Positions 1-8,149 of a DNA stretch of 64,000 nt are shown one piece after another; the stretch's first letter is position 1, and every line of letters begins with the position of its first letter. The DNA is from an uncultured Collinsella sp. (GTDB lineage: Bacteria > Actinomycetota > Coriobacteriia > Coriobacteriales > Coriobacteriaceae): assembly GCA_900552145.1 (NCBI GenBank), contig URYW01000002.1, positions 6,775 to 70,774 of the forward strand. Direction: 5' to 3'. The notes beneath the pieces are model-generated. The model saw nothing but the letters and a program-made list of their open reading frames with translations. It was not told the DNA's origin and did not search any database. The position numbers and the translations under genes are program-made.

Positions 1-160
1 TCCAAGGCATCGCTCCCATCGTATACGCTCCATAAACGCTAAATAGTTTCTCACGGTTTGTCCCTGCGGCGCTTGCGAAATCCGATGCTTACAGAATGAG
101 CGAACACAGCTGAGAGCCCAACCCAAATCAGCTGTTCATGTGGTAGCATCGGGATTCGCA

Positions 161-264
161 TAAATGAGGGAGTAGTCGCGTGATCGGGTTCGCCTCCGGT
201 GGCGCGGCAAGTCAACACACTGGCCGATGCGGCCTGGCTTGCCTTAATGAACGAGACTCGTGGC
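161..264 (+). promoter_or_regulatory. yybP-ykoY manganese riboswitch aptamer upstream of mntP
   Basis: The leader holds the hallmark blocks of the yybP-ykoY family in the right order: GGAGTAG at 169-175, GTCAACACACTGG at 211-223 inside a GGCAAG/CTTGCC stem (206-211 with 238-243), and ACGAGAC at 251-257. A short basal stem can form between ATGAG (164-168) and CTCGT (257-261). This family senses Mn2+ and typically controls mntP-type exporters, which is exactly the gene downstream. The call rests on remembered consensus and hand folding. No promoter could be assigned with confidence upstream of it. Confidence 0.8.
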
Positions 265-298
265 TGTGCGCGCAACGCGTACGCCACGGGTCTTTTTT
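255..298 (+). terminator. Riboswitch expression platform: intrinsic terminator before mntP
   Basis: The stem 255-264 pairs with 283-292 (GACTCGTGGC with GCCACGGGTC, one G-U pair) and is followed by six T residues. Its 5' arm reuses the CTCGT that forms the 3' strand of the riboswitch basal stem, so the two structures exclude each other. This suggests that Mn2+-bound aptamer prevents termination and turns mntP on. Confidence 0.75.
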
Positions 299-351
299 GT
301 TACTCCCCCAAGAGGTACACGCGGGCCCGCCCGCAGAGAGGGAGCCAGACT

Positions 352-930
352 ATGGGACTCGCAGAGCTCGTATTGCTCGCCGTTGGCCTTTCGATGGACG
401 CCTTTGCCGTTTCCATCTGCAAGGGCCTTGGCATGAAGAAGATCAACCTTAAAGTTGCCGTGGTGCTCGGCTTGTTCTTTGGCGGCTTTCAGGCCGGCAT
501 GCCCGTAATCGGATGGGCGCTCGGCAGTCAATTCATGGGCATCATCGGACCCATCGACCATTGGATCGCCTTTATCCTGCTCGCCTTTATCGGCGGCAAA
601 ATGTTGTGGGAGGCCTTTACCGAAGACGAGGATGAAGGCGACGGCAAGGATGCCGAAAAGATTGACCTGGGCGAGTACCTGATCCTCGCCATCGCCACCT
701 CGATTGACGCCCTGGCCGTGGGCATCTCGTTCGCCGCGCTTTCCGTCGACATCGTTCCCGCCGTGTCGCTCATAGGCATCACGACCTTCATCTTCTCCGT
801 TGCCGGCGTGGCGATTGGCCGCATCTTTGGCGCGCGCTACGAAAAGCCCGCCACCATCGTGGGCGGCGTTGTGCTCATCCTCATCGGCCTCAAGATTTTG
901 CTGGAGCACCTAGGGATTTTAGTGCTGTAA
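352..930 (+). CDS. mntP: Manganese efflux pump MntP
   Basis: The 192-residue integral membrane protein has the size and six-helix pattern of the MntP (DUF204) family, which exports Mn2+ across the cytoplasmic membrane. The two halves repeat the same motif, seen as LSMDAFAVSICKG near residue 13 and TSIDALAVGISFA near residue 120; the buried Asp residues are those expected for metal passage. An acidic loop (EDEDEGDGKDAEK) separates the halves. The ATG at 352 follows a GAGAGGGAG ribosome site. A longer in-frame start at 199 would lie inside the riboswitch and is rejected. The manganese riboswitch upstream supports the function. Confidence 0.93.
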   Translation: MGLAELVLLAVGLSMDAFAVSICKGLGMKKINLKVAVVLGLFFGGFQAGMPVIGWALGSQFMGIIGPIDHWIAFILLAFIGGKMLWEAFTEDEDEGDGKDAEKIDLGEYLILAIATSIDALAVGISFAALSVDIVPAVSLIGITTFIFSVAGVAIGRIFGARYEKPATIVGGVVLILIGLKILLEHLGILVL

Positions 931-958
931 AACACCCTTCAAAACTAAACGTCCGTAT

Positions 959-992
959 AAGGCCTCATGCAGAGTTTTGCATGAGGCCTTTT
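959..992 (+). terminator. Terminator of mntP
   Basis: The arms AAGGCCTCATGC (959-970) and GCATGAGGCCTT (979-990) form a 12-bp perfect stem followed by a short T stretch. The loop side contains the first copy of the hipBA operator sequence, so the terminator and the operator overlap. Confidence 0.75.
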
Positions 993-1035
993 CATGCAGA
1001 CTTTTGCATGTCATACTAGGATGCAAAAGCCTGCA
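966..1035 (+). promoter_or_regulatory. hipBA promoter with three operator copies
   Basis: A 15-bp imperfect palindrome occurs three times just before hipB: TGCAGAGTTTTGCAT (968-982), TGCAGACTTTTGCAT (995-1009) and, on the opposite strand, TGCAGGCTTTTGCAT (1021-1035). A weak promoter can be read as TTTTCA (989-994), a 17-bp spacer and CATACT (1012-1017), which puts the second copy between the two hexamers and the third at the start site. This fits autorepression by the HipB antitoxin. The promoter hexamers are only moderate matches. Confidence 0.65.
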
Positions 1036-1050
1036 CGTTAGGAGATAGCC

Positions 1051-1518
1051 GTGGATACCCTTCCCATCACCACACCACGCCAAGCTGGCATCTACGTGCG
1101 CCAGGCACGCGAGACTCAGGGTCTCACCCGTGCCACCCTCGCCAAAAAGGCCGGTGTTTCGGAGCGCCTGCTTGCATCGCTCGAGCTAGGAGACGCCACC
1201 GGCATTCGACTCGACAAGCTGCTGGCGATTTTCGACGCTCTTGAACTGGCGCTCGCAGCACAAGGGGATATAAGCGAAACGAAAAATGAGCACCCAGTCG
1301 ACGCCCCGCATGCTGATCAACCTTGCAGCACCTCCAGACGCCATCACGCTCAACGTCTTCATCATCGCAACCGTCGCAGCACAACCATTCCGGCTCTTGC
1401 AGATACCCCCCTTACGTCCGAGCTCTACGACAGGGCCTTCGCCGATTTCGCCATGTCCAATCTCGGAGTCTCGATTGCCGCAAACGCATCTAGCCAAACC
1501 ATGCCCGAAGGGAAATAG
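1051..1518 (+). CDS. hipB: HipB-like antitoxin, XRE-family DNA-binding protein
   Basis: Residues 10-70 form a Cro/C1-type helix-turn-helix (QTGLTRATLAKKAGVSERLLASLE-like pattern). HipB antitoxins bind operator palindromes and hold the HipA kinase inactive. At 155 residues this protein is longer than the usual 90 or so; the last 80 residues are low in hydrophobics and look disordered, perhaps a HipA-contacting tail. The GTG start at 1051 has a TAGGAGATAG ribosome site. Only three bases separate its stop from hipA, as expected for a toxin-antitoxin operon, and the repeated palindrome upstream is the likely binding site. Confidence 0.82.
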   Translation: MDTLPITTPRQAGIYVRQARETQGLTRATLAKKAGVSERLLASLELGDATGIRLDKLLAIFDALELALAAQGDISETKNEHPVDAPHADQPCSTSRRHHAQRLHHRNRRSTTIPALADTPLTSELYDRAFADFAMSNLGVSIAANASSQTMPEGK

Positions 1519-1521
1519 CCA

Positions 1522-2826
1522 ATGGCCAGAACATCACTTCGGACCATTATTTGCGGCGTGCCTGCTGGAACGCTCGCGCAAGATGAGAACGGTCTTATCA
1601 GCTTTATCTACGATCATGACTATGACGGGCCAGCCCTATCGACCAACATACCCGTATCGAATCGCACATACGGACAACAGGTCATGAATCCGTACCTGTT
1701 TGGCCTTCTACCCGACAGCGAGGACCAACGAAAAGCGATTGCCGCCGAATTCGACGTTAGGCCCAACAATCCCGTTGCGTTGCTCAGCCATATCGGACTC
1801 GACTGTCCGGGCGGAGTGCAGTTTTGTGCCGAAGAAGATGCCGACGCCGTCCTGCATCGCGCTGGCGAATACCGCCCTATAGACGACCACGAAATTGCTC
1901 TTCGTCTCAAGTCGATCAGAGATGACCGCGATGCATCGTGGATGGGTCTAGATGAAAGTTGGTCACTTGGAGGCAACCAGGGCAAGTTCGCGCTCGCGTT
2001 CATAAACGACCGCTGGTGCGAATGCATGGGCTCCTCGCCCACGACGCATATTTTCAAAAATGGCGTTATCGGATTTAAACTCGAGGCTCTCAATGAGTTT
2101 GTCTGCATGAAAAGCGCCCAGCGCGCCGGCATCGCAACGGCAAACGTCGAATATCGTATGTTAGAGGACGAACCTGCCCTCATTGTTGAGCGCTATGACC
2201 GCGTGAAAGTCAAAGACGGAACGATCAGGCGCCTACATCAAGAAGACCTCTGTCAGGCACTTGGGGTGATGCCCGCCCAAAAGTACACGGCAGACGGCGG
2301 CCCGACCACACGCGACATTCAAGAGCTCCTCGTAAATACGAGCCACCATCAACTTAACCTGTATCTGTTTACGCAGATACTTTTCTTTAACGCCATCATC
2401 GGCGCACCGGATGCGCACGCGAAAAACTATTCCCTGCTCCTTGGAAACGACGGCGCAGCCATGATGGCTCGAATGTACGATGTCGCGTCGGGTTTGGCGT
2501 ATGAGCGCATGCGCCGCCGGGCGCGCCTTGCCATGAGCGTTGGCGGCGAAAATCGTGTGGGGCGCATCGGTCCAGGCGCTATCCGCCGATACCACGGTAT
2601 GGGAGACCCCGCGCTAGAGGCGACGCTCACCGATGCCGGGCTATCCGAGAAGTTTTGCTTTGCAACCATGATGGACCTCGCCTACGAGGTGCCCATTTGC
2701 ATGGAAGAGGTCATGGACGAATACGCCGACCTGCCCGGCATGGCGGACCTGCGCGAGCATATGCTCGGCCCCGTCCGCGAAAACTGCCAGCGCACCCTCG
2801 ACCTCATCAGGGCAGAAATGGACTAG
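1522..2826 (+). CDS. hipA: HipA-like serine/threonine kinase toxin
   Basis: The 434-residue protein has the HipA layout: an N-terminal subdomain (1-110), then a PI3/4-kinase-like fold. Visible catalytic parts are the nucleotide loop around GGNQGKFALAF (150-160), QEDLCQALG (240-248), the catalytic loop APDAHAKN (295-302, catalytic Asp297) and the metal-binding MYDVAS (Asp320). HipA in E. coli phosphorylates glutamyl-tRNA synthetase and slows growth; the target here is unknown. It follows hipB with a three-base gap, so the two are co-transcribed. All key residues are present, which argues for an active kinase. Confidence 0.88.
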   Translation: MARTSLRTIICGVPAGTLAQDENGLISFIYDHDYDGPALSTNIPVSNRTYGQQVMNPYLFGLLPDSEDQRKAIAAEFDVRPNNPVALLSHIGLDCPGGVQFCAEEDADAVLHRAGEYRPIDDHEIALRLKSIRDDRDASWMGLDESWSLGGNQGKFALAFINDRWCECMGSSPTTHIFKNGVIGFKLEALNEFVCMKSAQRAGIATANVEYRMLEDEPALIVERYDRVKVKDGTIRRLHQEDLCQALGVMPAQKYTADGGPTTRDIQELLVNTSHHQLNLYLFTQILFFNAIIGAPDAHAKNYSLLLGNDGAAMMARMYDVASGLAYERMRRRARLAMSVGGENRVGRIGPGAIRRYHGMGDPALEATLTDAGLSEKFCFATMMDLAYEVPICMEEVMDEYADLPGMADLREHMLGPVRENCQRTLDLIRAEMD

Positions 2827-2852
2827 GTGGCCGTAATTTCGCAATTATCAAA

Positions 2853-2897
2853 CAAAAGAGGGGGGCACCTGTCGCAAAAGCTCAGATGCCCCCTCTC
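2853..2897 (-). terminator. Terminator of pepD
   Basis: A G-rich stem (AGAGGGGGGCA at 2857-2867 with TGCCCCCTCT at 2887-2896, one bulged base) is followed on the minus strand by CTTTTGTTTG. It lies between the convergent ends of hipA and pepD and fits best as the minus-strand terminator of pepD. Confidence 0.7.
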
Positions 2898-2952
2898 GTA
2901 ATGTCATTTGCAATCCGCTAGCACGTGACTCGAACTGCTGCTAGCGCGACCT

Positions 2953-4410
2953 TTACGCAGCAAGGCGCTTGAGGACGTCGATGAGCAGCGCGTAGAAGCG
3001 CTCGGCAGAAGCGAGCTCCATGCTCTCGTCCGGGGTGTGGACATCGGAGAGCGTCGGGCCCACGGCGATGGCGTCCAGGCCGTGCAGGGCCTCGGCAAAC
3101 AGGCCGCACTCAAGGCCGGCGAGAATGGACTCGATGCGCAGCTCGGAACCAAAGAGCTCGCGATAGCTCTCGACGAAGACGTCGCGGACCGGCGAATGCT
3201 CGGCATAGCTCCAGCCGGGATACTCGAACTCGAACTTGGCGTCGAAGCCCAGGACATCGGCCAGCGTCTGCAGACGGTCCTTGAACTCGTTCTGCAGCGA
3301 GGTGATCGAGGAGCGCGGGGACAGCATGATCTTGACCTCGTCGTCAGAGGTGGCAACCACACCGATGTTGGAGGAAACCTCGACGGAGCCGTCGGTGGCG
3401 ACGTTGCGGCGGATCACACCGTTGGGGGCAAGACGCAGGGCGCGGATGAGGGCAAGCGCGGACTTCTGGTCCATGGCCTCGACCTCGGCGTCGTCGGCAA
3501 TCTCGACGGTGCAGGTAAAGCCGGGGTCGAAGACCTCAAGCTCGGCGGTGACGTCGGCGATGACGCCCCTTGCGATCTGGGCCGCGGCCTCGGCGGCAGC
3601 GTGGTCGACGTAGACCAGAACAGCCTTGCACTCACGGTTGATGGCGTTGTCCTTGGTGCCGCCGTTAAAGCTAACGATGGCGGGCTCGCCGGCGACCATC
3701 AGGCGGTCGATGATGCGGGCCATGATGAGGTTACCATTGCCGCGCTCCAGGTGGATATCGCTGCCGGAGTGACCGCCCAGCAGGCCGGAGATGTCGAGCG
3801 TGAGGGTGCTACCGGTCTTGTGCTCGCGCACGATCGGGCAGGTGTAGGTAACGACGACGCCGCCGGCACAGCTGACGGTGGCAACGCCCTCTTCCTCGGA
3901 GTCGAGGTTAATCATGGTGCGGGCGCTAATCTGGGACTTGTCGAGCGTCTCGGCGCCGACCAGGCCAGTCTCCTCGTCGGTGGTGAACACGCACTCGAGG
4001 GCGGGGTGAATGATCGAATCGTCATCGAGAACAGTGAGCATCAGAGCGACGGCAATACCGTTGTCGGCGCCCAGAGTGGTGCCGTTAGCGGTGAGGACGC
4101 CGTCCTTGACGACCAGGTCGATACCATCAGTCGTAAAGTCGTGCTCAACGGAGCCCAACTTGTCGCACACCATATCGATGTGGCCCTGCAGCATCACGGT
4201 CGGGGCATTCTCGGCACCGGCAGATGCGGGCTTGCGAATGATGACGTTGTAGACCTCGTCCTGGTACACATCGAGGCCGCGCTCCTTGGCAAACGCGACC
4301 AGAAAATCGCTGATGCCCTTCTCGTTGCCAGACCCGCGGGGGATCGCGCTGACCTCCTCAAAGAAATGGAACAGCTGGGCGGGCTCGTAGCCGGTAATCT
4401 TGTAGTCCAT
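2953..4410 (-). CDS. pepD: Xaa-His dipeptidase / aminoacyl-histidine dipeptidase (M20C)
   Basis: The 485-residue length matches PepD, a cytoplasmic di-zinc dipeptidase with broad specificity that releases amino acids from small peptides. Metal and catalytic residues are visible: GHIDMVCDK (His77, Asp79), GADNG (Asp116), the catalytic TDEETG (144-149) and LDSEEEG (169-175), plus the dimerisation-domain GGHSGSDIH motif. The ATG at 4410 has an AGGAGG ribosome site; a start 35 codons further upstream would add unrelated sequence. It appears to be a single-gene unit between two terminators. Confidence 0.93.
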   Translation of the reverse strand: MDYKITGYEPAQLFHFFEEVSAIPRGSGNEKGISDFLVAFAKERGLDVYQDEVYNVIIRKPASAGAENAPTVMLQGHIDMVCDKLGSVEHDFTTDGIDLVVKDGVLTANGTTLGADNGIAVALMLTVLDDDSIIHPALECVFTTDEETGLVGAETLDKSQISARTMINLDSEEEGVATVSCAGGVVVTYTCPIVREHKTGSTLTLDISGLLGGHSGSDIHLERGNGNLIMARIIDRLMVAGEPAIVSFNGGTKDNAINRECKAVLVYVDHAAAEAAAQIARGVIADVTAELEVFDPGFTCTVEIADDAEVEAMDQKSALALIRALRLAPNGVIRRNVATDGSVEVSSNIGVVATSDDEVKIMLSPRSSITSLQNEFKDRLQTLADVLGFDAKFEFEYPGWSYAEHSPVRDVFVESYRELFGSELRIESILAGLECGLFAEALHGLDAIAVGPTLSDVHTPDESMELASAERFYALLIDVLKRLAA

Positions 4411-4566
4411 GGTGCCTCCTTGGCGCAACTGGTTAGACAGTAAGACATGCGACTTGTATATTCCCAGACTTTGCGTGCATAAACCAGTCGAAAACGCCGA
4501 GCGCCCTCGCATCATCGGCTAACGGTGGACCGCATAGCGTAACGGTCACAGTTACCGCAGCTCTAC

Positions 4567-4600
4567 AAATCGAGGCGCCCTTTCCGGAGCGCCTCGATTG
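4567..4600 (-). terminator. Terminator of clpC
   Basis: An 11-bp perfect stem (4568-4578 with 4589-4599, AATCGAGGCGC and complement) lies 25 bases beyond the clpC stop. The T stretch on the minus strand is short (ATTTGT), so strength is uncertain. Confidence 0.6.
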
Positions 4601-4624
4601 CGCGTATCAAATTGTCGCCACGCC

Positions 4625-7267
4625 CTACAGCGCGCCGGAACCGGCTTGCATCATGCCGCCGGGGCCCGAGCTCACGCCACTGCTCACAGGCGCGGCGTTG
4701 CCGGTGTGCGGTGCCGCCGGGGCGGTATCGCCACCGAGCGTGCCCGCCGGACGCGGTGCCGGGATCTCGCCCGTGCCGTGGCTAAAGACAAACTTGCCAT
4801 CGGCCACGTCGCACAGGACGGTATCGCCCTCGCCCCACTCGCCGGCCAGAAGCTCCTCGGACAGCGGGTCCTCGATGAGCTTTTGGATGGCACGGCGCAG
4901 CGGACGCGCACCGTTGGTGAGGTCGGTGCCCTCGGCCACGATCTTGTCATAGGCCGCAGCGGTGAGCTTGATGTTCATGCCGTTGGCAATCAAACGCTGA
5001 CGCAGGTCGTCCACCAGCAGGTGCGCGATCTTGGTGAGATTCTCGCCCGAGAGCTTCTGGAACACCACGATGTCATCGATACGGTTGAGCAGCTCGGGGC
5101 GGAACAGGCGCTTGAGCTCGCCCATCGCGCGACCACGGATCTCACTCGACGTGAGACCCTGCTCGCCGGTGGTGCCAAAGCCAACGCTCGCATCCTGCGC
5201 AATCTCGCGGGCGCCCACATTGGATGTCATGATGATCACGGTATTGCGGAAGTCAACCGTCTTGCCCTGGCTATCGGTCAGGCGGCCCTCCTCCAGCACC
5301 TGCAACAAGATGTTGAAGATATCGGGGTGCGCCTTCTCGATCTCGTCGAACAGCACGACCGAGTACGGGTGACGACGAACGGCCTTGGTGAGCTGGCCGC
5401 CCTCGTCGTGACCGACGTAACCCGGAGGGCTACCGATGAGCTTGGAGACCTCGAACTCGCTACCGAACTCGGACATGTCGAAGCTGATGAGTGCATCCTT
5501 GCTGCCAAAGAGGTACTCGGCGAGCGTCTTGGCGAGCTCGGTCTTGCCCGTGCCGGTGGGACCCAGGAAGATAAAGCTGCCGCCGGGGCGACGCGGATCC
5601 TTGAGCGGCGAGCGGCTGCGGCGCACGGCCTTGGCAACTGCCTCGACAGCCTCATCCTGACCGATGATGCGCGTCTTGAGCACGCTTTCGGCTTGCAGCA
5701 GGCGACGGCTCTCGCTCTCGGTAAGCGAAGACACCGGCACGCCCGAAGTCACGGACACGATGTCGGCGATCTGGGAGACATCGATGGTGAGCGGGCTGGC
5801 GTCGAGCTCGGCGGTCCAGGCGGCCTTGGCCTCGGCGAGCTCAATCTCGGCGGCCTTCTGCTGCTCGGTGATCTCGGCGGCCTTGTTCATGTCGTCGCTC
5901 TCGGTGGCCTCCTGCGCGGCGGCCTTAAGCTCCTCCACGCGATGCTCGGCCTCACGCACCGGCTCGGGCGCGCGATTCGCGGCGATGCGAGCGCGGGCAC
6001 CGGCCTCGTCAATGAGGTCGATAGCCTTATCGGGCAGAAAGCGATCCTGGATGTAGCGGTTGGAAAGGTTCGCGGCGGCCTCGATAGCACCCTGCGTATA
6101 GCGCACATGGTGATGCTCCTCGTAGCGCGGCTTGAGCGCGGTCAGGATCTTGACCGTGTCCTCGACGCTCGGCTCCTCGACATCGATGGTCTGGAAGCGA
6201 CGCTCGAAGGCCGGATCCTTGGTGAGGTACTTGCGGAATTCCTCGGCCGTGGTGGCGCCGATAATCTGGAAGGCACCGCGCGCGAGCACGGGCTTGAGCA
6301 TGGAGCTCGCGTCGATGGAGCCCTCGGCAGAACCGGCACCGATGATGGTGTGCATCTCGTCGATAAACAGGATGACGTCGTCGGCTTCGGTGGCCTCCTG
6401 GATCACGTTCTTGAGGCGCTCCTCAAACTCGCCGCGATACTTGGCACCCGCCACGAGGCCCGGCAGGTCGAGCGTCCAGATATTCTGGTTCATGAGGTTC
6501 TCGGGCACGTTGCCGGCTGCAATCTGCTGAGCCAGGCCCTCGACGATGGCCGTCTTGCCCACGCCGGGGTCGCCCAGAATGAGCGGGTTGTTCTTGGTGC
6601 GGCGCGAAAGAATTTCCATCATACGCTGGACTTCCTTTTCGCGACCAATTACAGGGTCGAGCTCGCCGTCGCGCGCCTTCTGCGTGAGGTTGGTCGCGAA
6701 CTGCTTAAGCGTATCGGTGCCACTCCCCTTTTGCTGAGAGGCATCCGAGCCGCTAAAGAACGGCAGGCCCGCACCGGGACGACCGGCACCGGCGCCGGCG
6801 AGCGGACGCTTCTTGTCCTGGTCCTTGGCGGTGAGTTTCTCGATAGCCTTTTTGATGGAGGCGGACGACACACCCAGGCGCATGAGGATGTCCATGGCCA
6901 TGCCGTTGCCCTCTTCGACGATGCCGATCAGCAAGTGCTCGGTCGACACGTAGGTCTGGTTGTTCTCACGCGCCACGCGGAATGAACGCTCCATCACGCT
7001 AATGACGAGCGGCGTAAAGGCGAGCTTGGCCGCCTCGGTCTCCTCACTGGGCTCGGGAACCGTGGTCTGGACCTCTTTGAGAGTATCCATGATGTCATCG
7101 TAGGAGATGTCGAGCGAACGCAGCGCCTCGGCGGCAATGCCCTCGTCCTCCTTGGCAAGCGCGAGCAGCAGGTGCTCGGTGCCCACCTTATTTGAATGAA
7201 GATCGAGCGCCTCTTGCTTGGCCATGGACATGACCTTACGCGCACGATCGGTAAATCTATCTAACAT
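4625..7267 (-). CDS. clpC: ATP-dependent Clp protease ATPase ClpC
   Basis: The 880-residue AAA+ unfoldase feeds substrates to ClpP in general protein quality control. Domains in order: paired Clp_N repeats (1-150), first ATPase module with Walker A GDPGVGKT (232-239) and VILFIDEMH, a middle domain of about 50 residues rich in Glu and Ala, and a second ATPase module with [10 protein letters not shown] and VVLFDEIEK. The last 45 residues form a Gly/Pro/Ala tail that may be disordered. The ATG at 7267 ([10 protein letters not shown]) has an AAGGAAAC ribosome site. No ctsR, mcsA or mcsB gene adjoins it, as is usual outside Firmicutes. Confidence 0.96.
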   Translation of the reverse strand: MLDRFTDRARKVMSMAKQEALDLHSNKVGTEHLLLALAKEDEGIAAEALRSLDISYDDIMDTLKEVQTTVPEPSEETEAAKLAFTPLVISVMERSFRVARENNQTYVSTEHLLIGIVEEGNGMAMDILMRLGVSSASIKKAIEKLTAKDQDKKRPLAGAGAGRPGAGLPFFSGSDASQQKGSGTDTLKQFATNLTQKARDGELDPVIGREKEVQRMMEILSRRTKNNPLILGDPGVGKTAIVEGLAQQIAAGNVPENLMNQNIWTLDLPGLVAGAKYRGEFEERLKNVIQEATEADDVILFIDEMHTIIGAGSAEGSIDASSMLKPVLARGAFQIIGATTAEEFRKYLTKDPAFERRFQTIDVEEPSVEDTVKILTALKPRYEEHHHVRYTQGAIEAAANLSNRYIQDRFLPDKAIDLIDEAGARARIAANRAPEPVREAEHRVEELKAAAQEATESDDMNKAAEITEQQKAAEIELAEAKAAWTAELDASPLTIDVSQIADIVSVTSGVPVSSLTESESRRLLQAESVLKTRIIGQDEAVEAVAKAVRRSRSPLKDPRRPGGSFIFLGPTGTGKTELAKTLAEYLFGSKDALISFDMSEFGSEFEVSKLIGSPPGYVGHDEGGQLTKAVRRHPYSVVLFDEIEKAHPDIFNILLQVLEEGRLTDSQGKTVDFRNTVIIMTSNVGAREIAQDASVGFGTTGEQGLTSSEIRGRAMGELKRLFRPELLNRIDDIVVFQKLSGENLTKIAHLLVDDLRQRLIANGMNIKLTAAAYDKIVAEGTDLTNGARPLRRAIQKLIEDPLSEELLAGEWGEGDTVLCDVADGKFVFSHGTGEIPAPRPAGTLGGDTAPAAPHTGNAAPVSSGVSSGPGGMMQAGSGAL

Positions 7268-7296
7268 GCTCGTTTCCTTACATGAGTTCATCGAAA

Positions 7297-7325
7297 TCAA
7301 AACGCCCGCCCGTCGGCGGCGCTTT
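7297..7325 (-). terminator. Hairpin between the TetR gene and clpC
   Basis: On the minus strand the G+C-rich hairpin GCGCCGCC...GGCGGGCG is followed by TTTTGATTTC. It lies after the TetR stop and 30-50 bases before the clpC start. It probably ends the activase-TetR transcript, though it could also attenuate clpC. Confidence 0.45.
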
Positions 7326-7459
7326 TGTCTCTTTACCCACAGGTTGTCTATGTTAACAGCTGGAGGAATATCTATAAACCCGGCTCACATGAATGCAGGT
7401 TATGACCGCATCGCGGGACTCACCGCGCGCTGCGCGACAGGCGCCCCGCAAGAGAAACC

Positions 7460-8149
7460 CTAGGCGTCTTTCACCACGTCGGGACTCGTCGCACGCGATG
7501 CGCGATAGGCATCGGCCTCCTTGGAGACGCGTTCGAGCAGCTCGGATGTATCGACGCCCTCGACTTGCGCGACCGTTTCCACCGTCTGCATGGCGACCGC
7601 CCTCAGGTACGCGCACGCGCTGTCCCCCAGCTGCTCGAGGTCTATCTCCTCGCCGCCCTCCCGGGCAAAGCCGACCGCCATCACAAAGCCCATGATGCCC
7701 GAGACCAGAAAGCCCACCGCAAAGCTCGAATCTGCCTTGAGCTCTTCTCCGTCGGGGTGGACGATCTCTCTCACGCGGTCGATGATGATCGTATGGATGC
7801 CCTGCACGACCTGCTCGGCGGCACCCGCCCTCATGGTGATGACGATGCGCCGCAGCAGGCAGCGGACGTCGCGCCGGTCGAACGCCGAAAGGTCGCCCTC
7901 GCTCGAAAAATGCCAGAGGGCATCGGTGATGAGCTCGTTATCCTGCAGCAGCTGGGCTATGGCGATGGCGACGAGTTCATCGAAATCGTGAAAATAGTAG
8001 TAAAACGTTCCGCGATTGCACTGGGCGGCGCGGGTCACCTCGCCAACCGACAGCTCGAAGATGCTGTTGTTCTCGATGAGCTCCCAAAACGCCTCGATGA
8101 TACGGGTGCGTGCATCGGGCGCATCGGCGTCCTTACGCGGTCTCGCCAT
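7460..8149 (-). CDS. TetR/AcrR-family transcriptional regulator
   Basis: The 229-residue protein begins with a TetR helix-turn-helix (residues 5-55, ending CNRGTFYYYFHDFDELVA) followed by an all-helical ligand and dimer domain. It overlaps the last 17 bases of the giant activase gene upstream, so the two are translationally coupled. A perfect 21-bp palindrome upstream of the activase is the obvious operator, which suggests the regulator represses its own operon. A GTG three codons further upstream (8158) is an alternative start. The effector cannot be read from the sequence; a CoA thioester or organic acid would fit the partner gene. Confidence 0.85.
   Translation of the reverse strand: MARPRKDADAPDARTRIIEAFWELIENNSIFELSVGEVTRAAQCNRGTFYYYFHDFDELVAIAIAQLLQDNELITDALWHFSSEGDLSAFDRRDVRCLLRRIVITMRAGAAEQVVQGIHTIIIDRVREIVHPDGEELKADSSFAVGFLVSGIMGFVMAVGFAREGGEEIDLEQLGDSACAYLRAVAMQTVETVAQVEGVDTSELLERVSKEADAYRASRATSPDVVKDA

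Noticed and set aside
135..164. TTCATG-N18-CATAAA as the mntP promoter
   Set aside because: Transcription would start inside the riboswitch and remove the 5' strand of its basal stem.
51..287. 78-residue minus-strand ORF at the window start
   Set aside because: It lies opposite the manganese riboswitch and has no recognisable features.
3037..4443. Long plus-strand open frame opposite pepD, and similar ones opposite clpC (4598-6985), asnB (25939-27753) and the first activase (8016-10595)
   Set aside because: They mirror high-G+C genes in the complementary frame, lack ribosome sites and show no family motifs, while the opposite strand has complete, recognisable enzymes.
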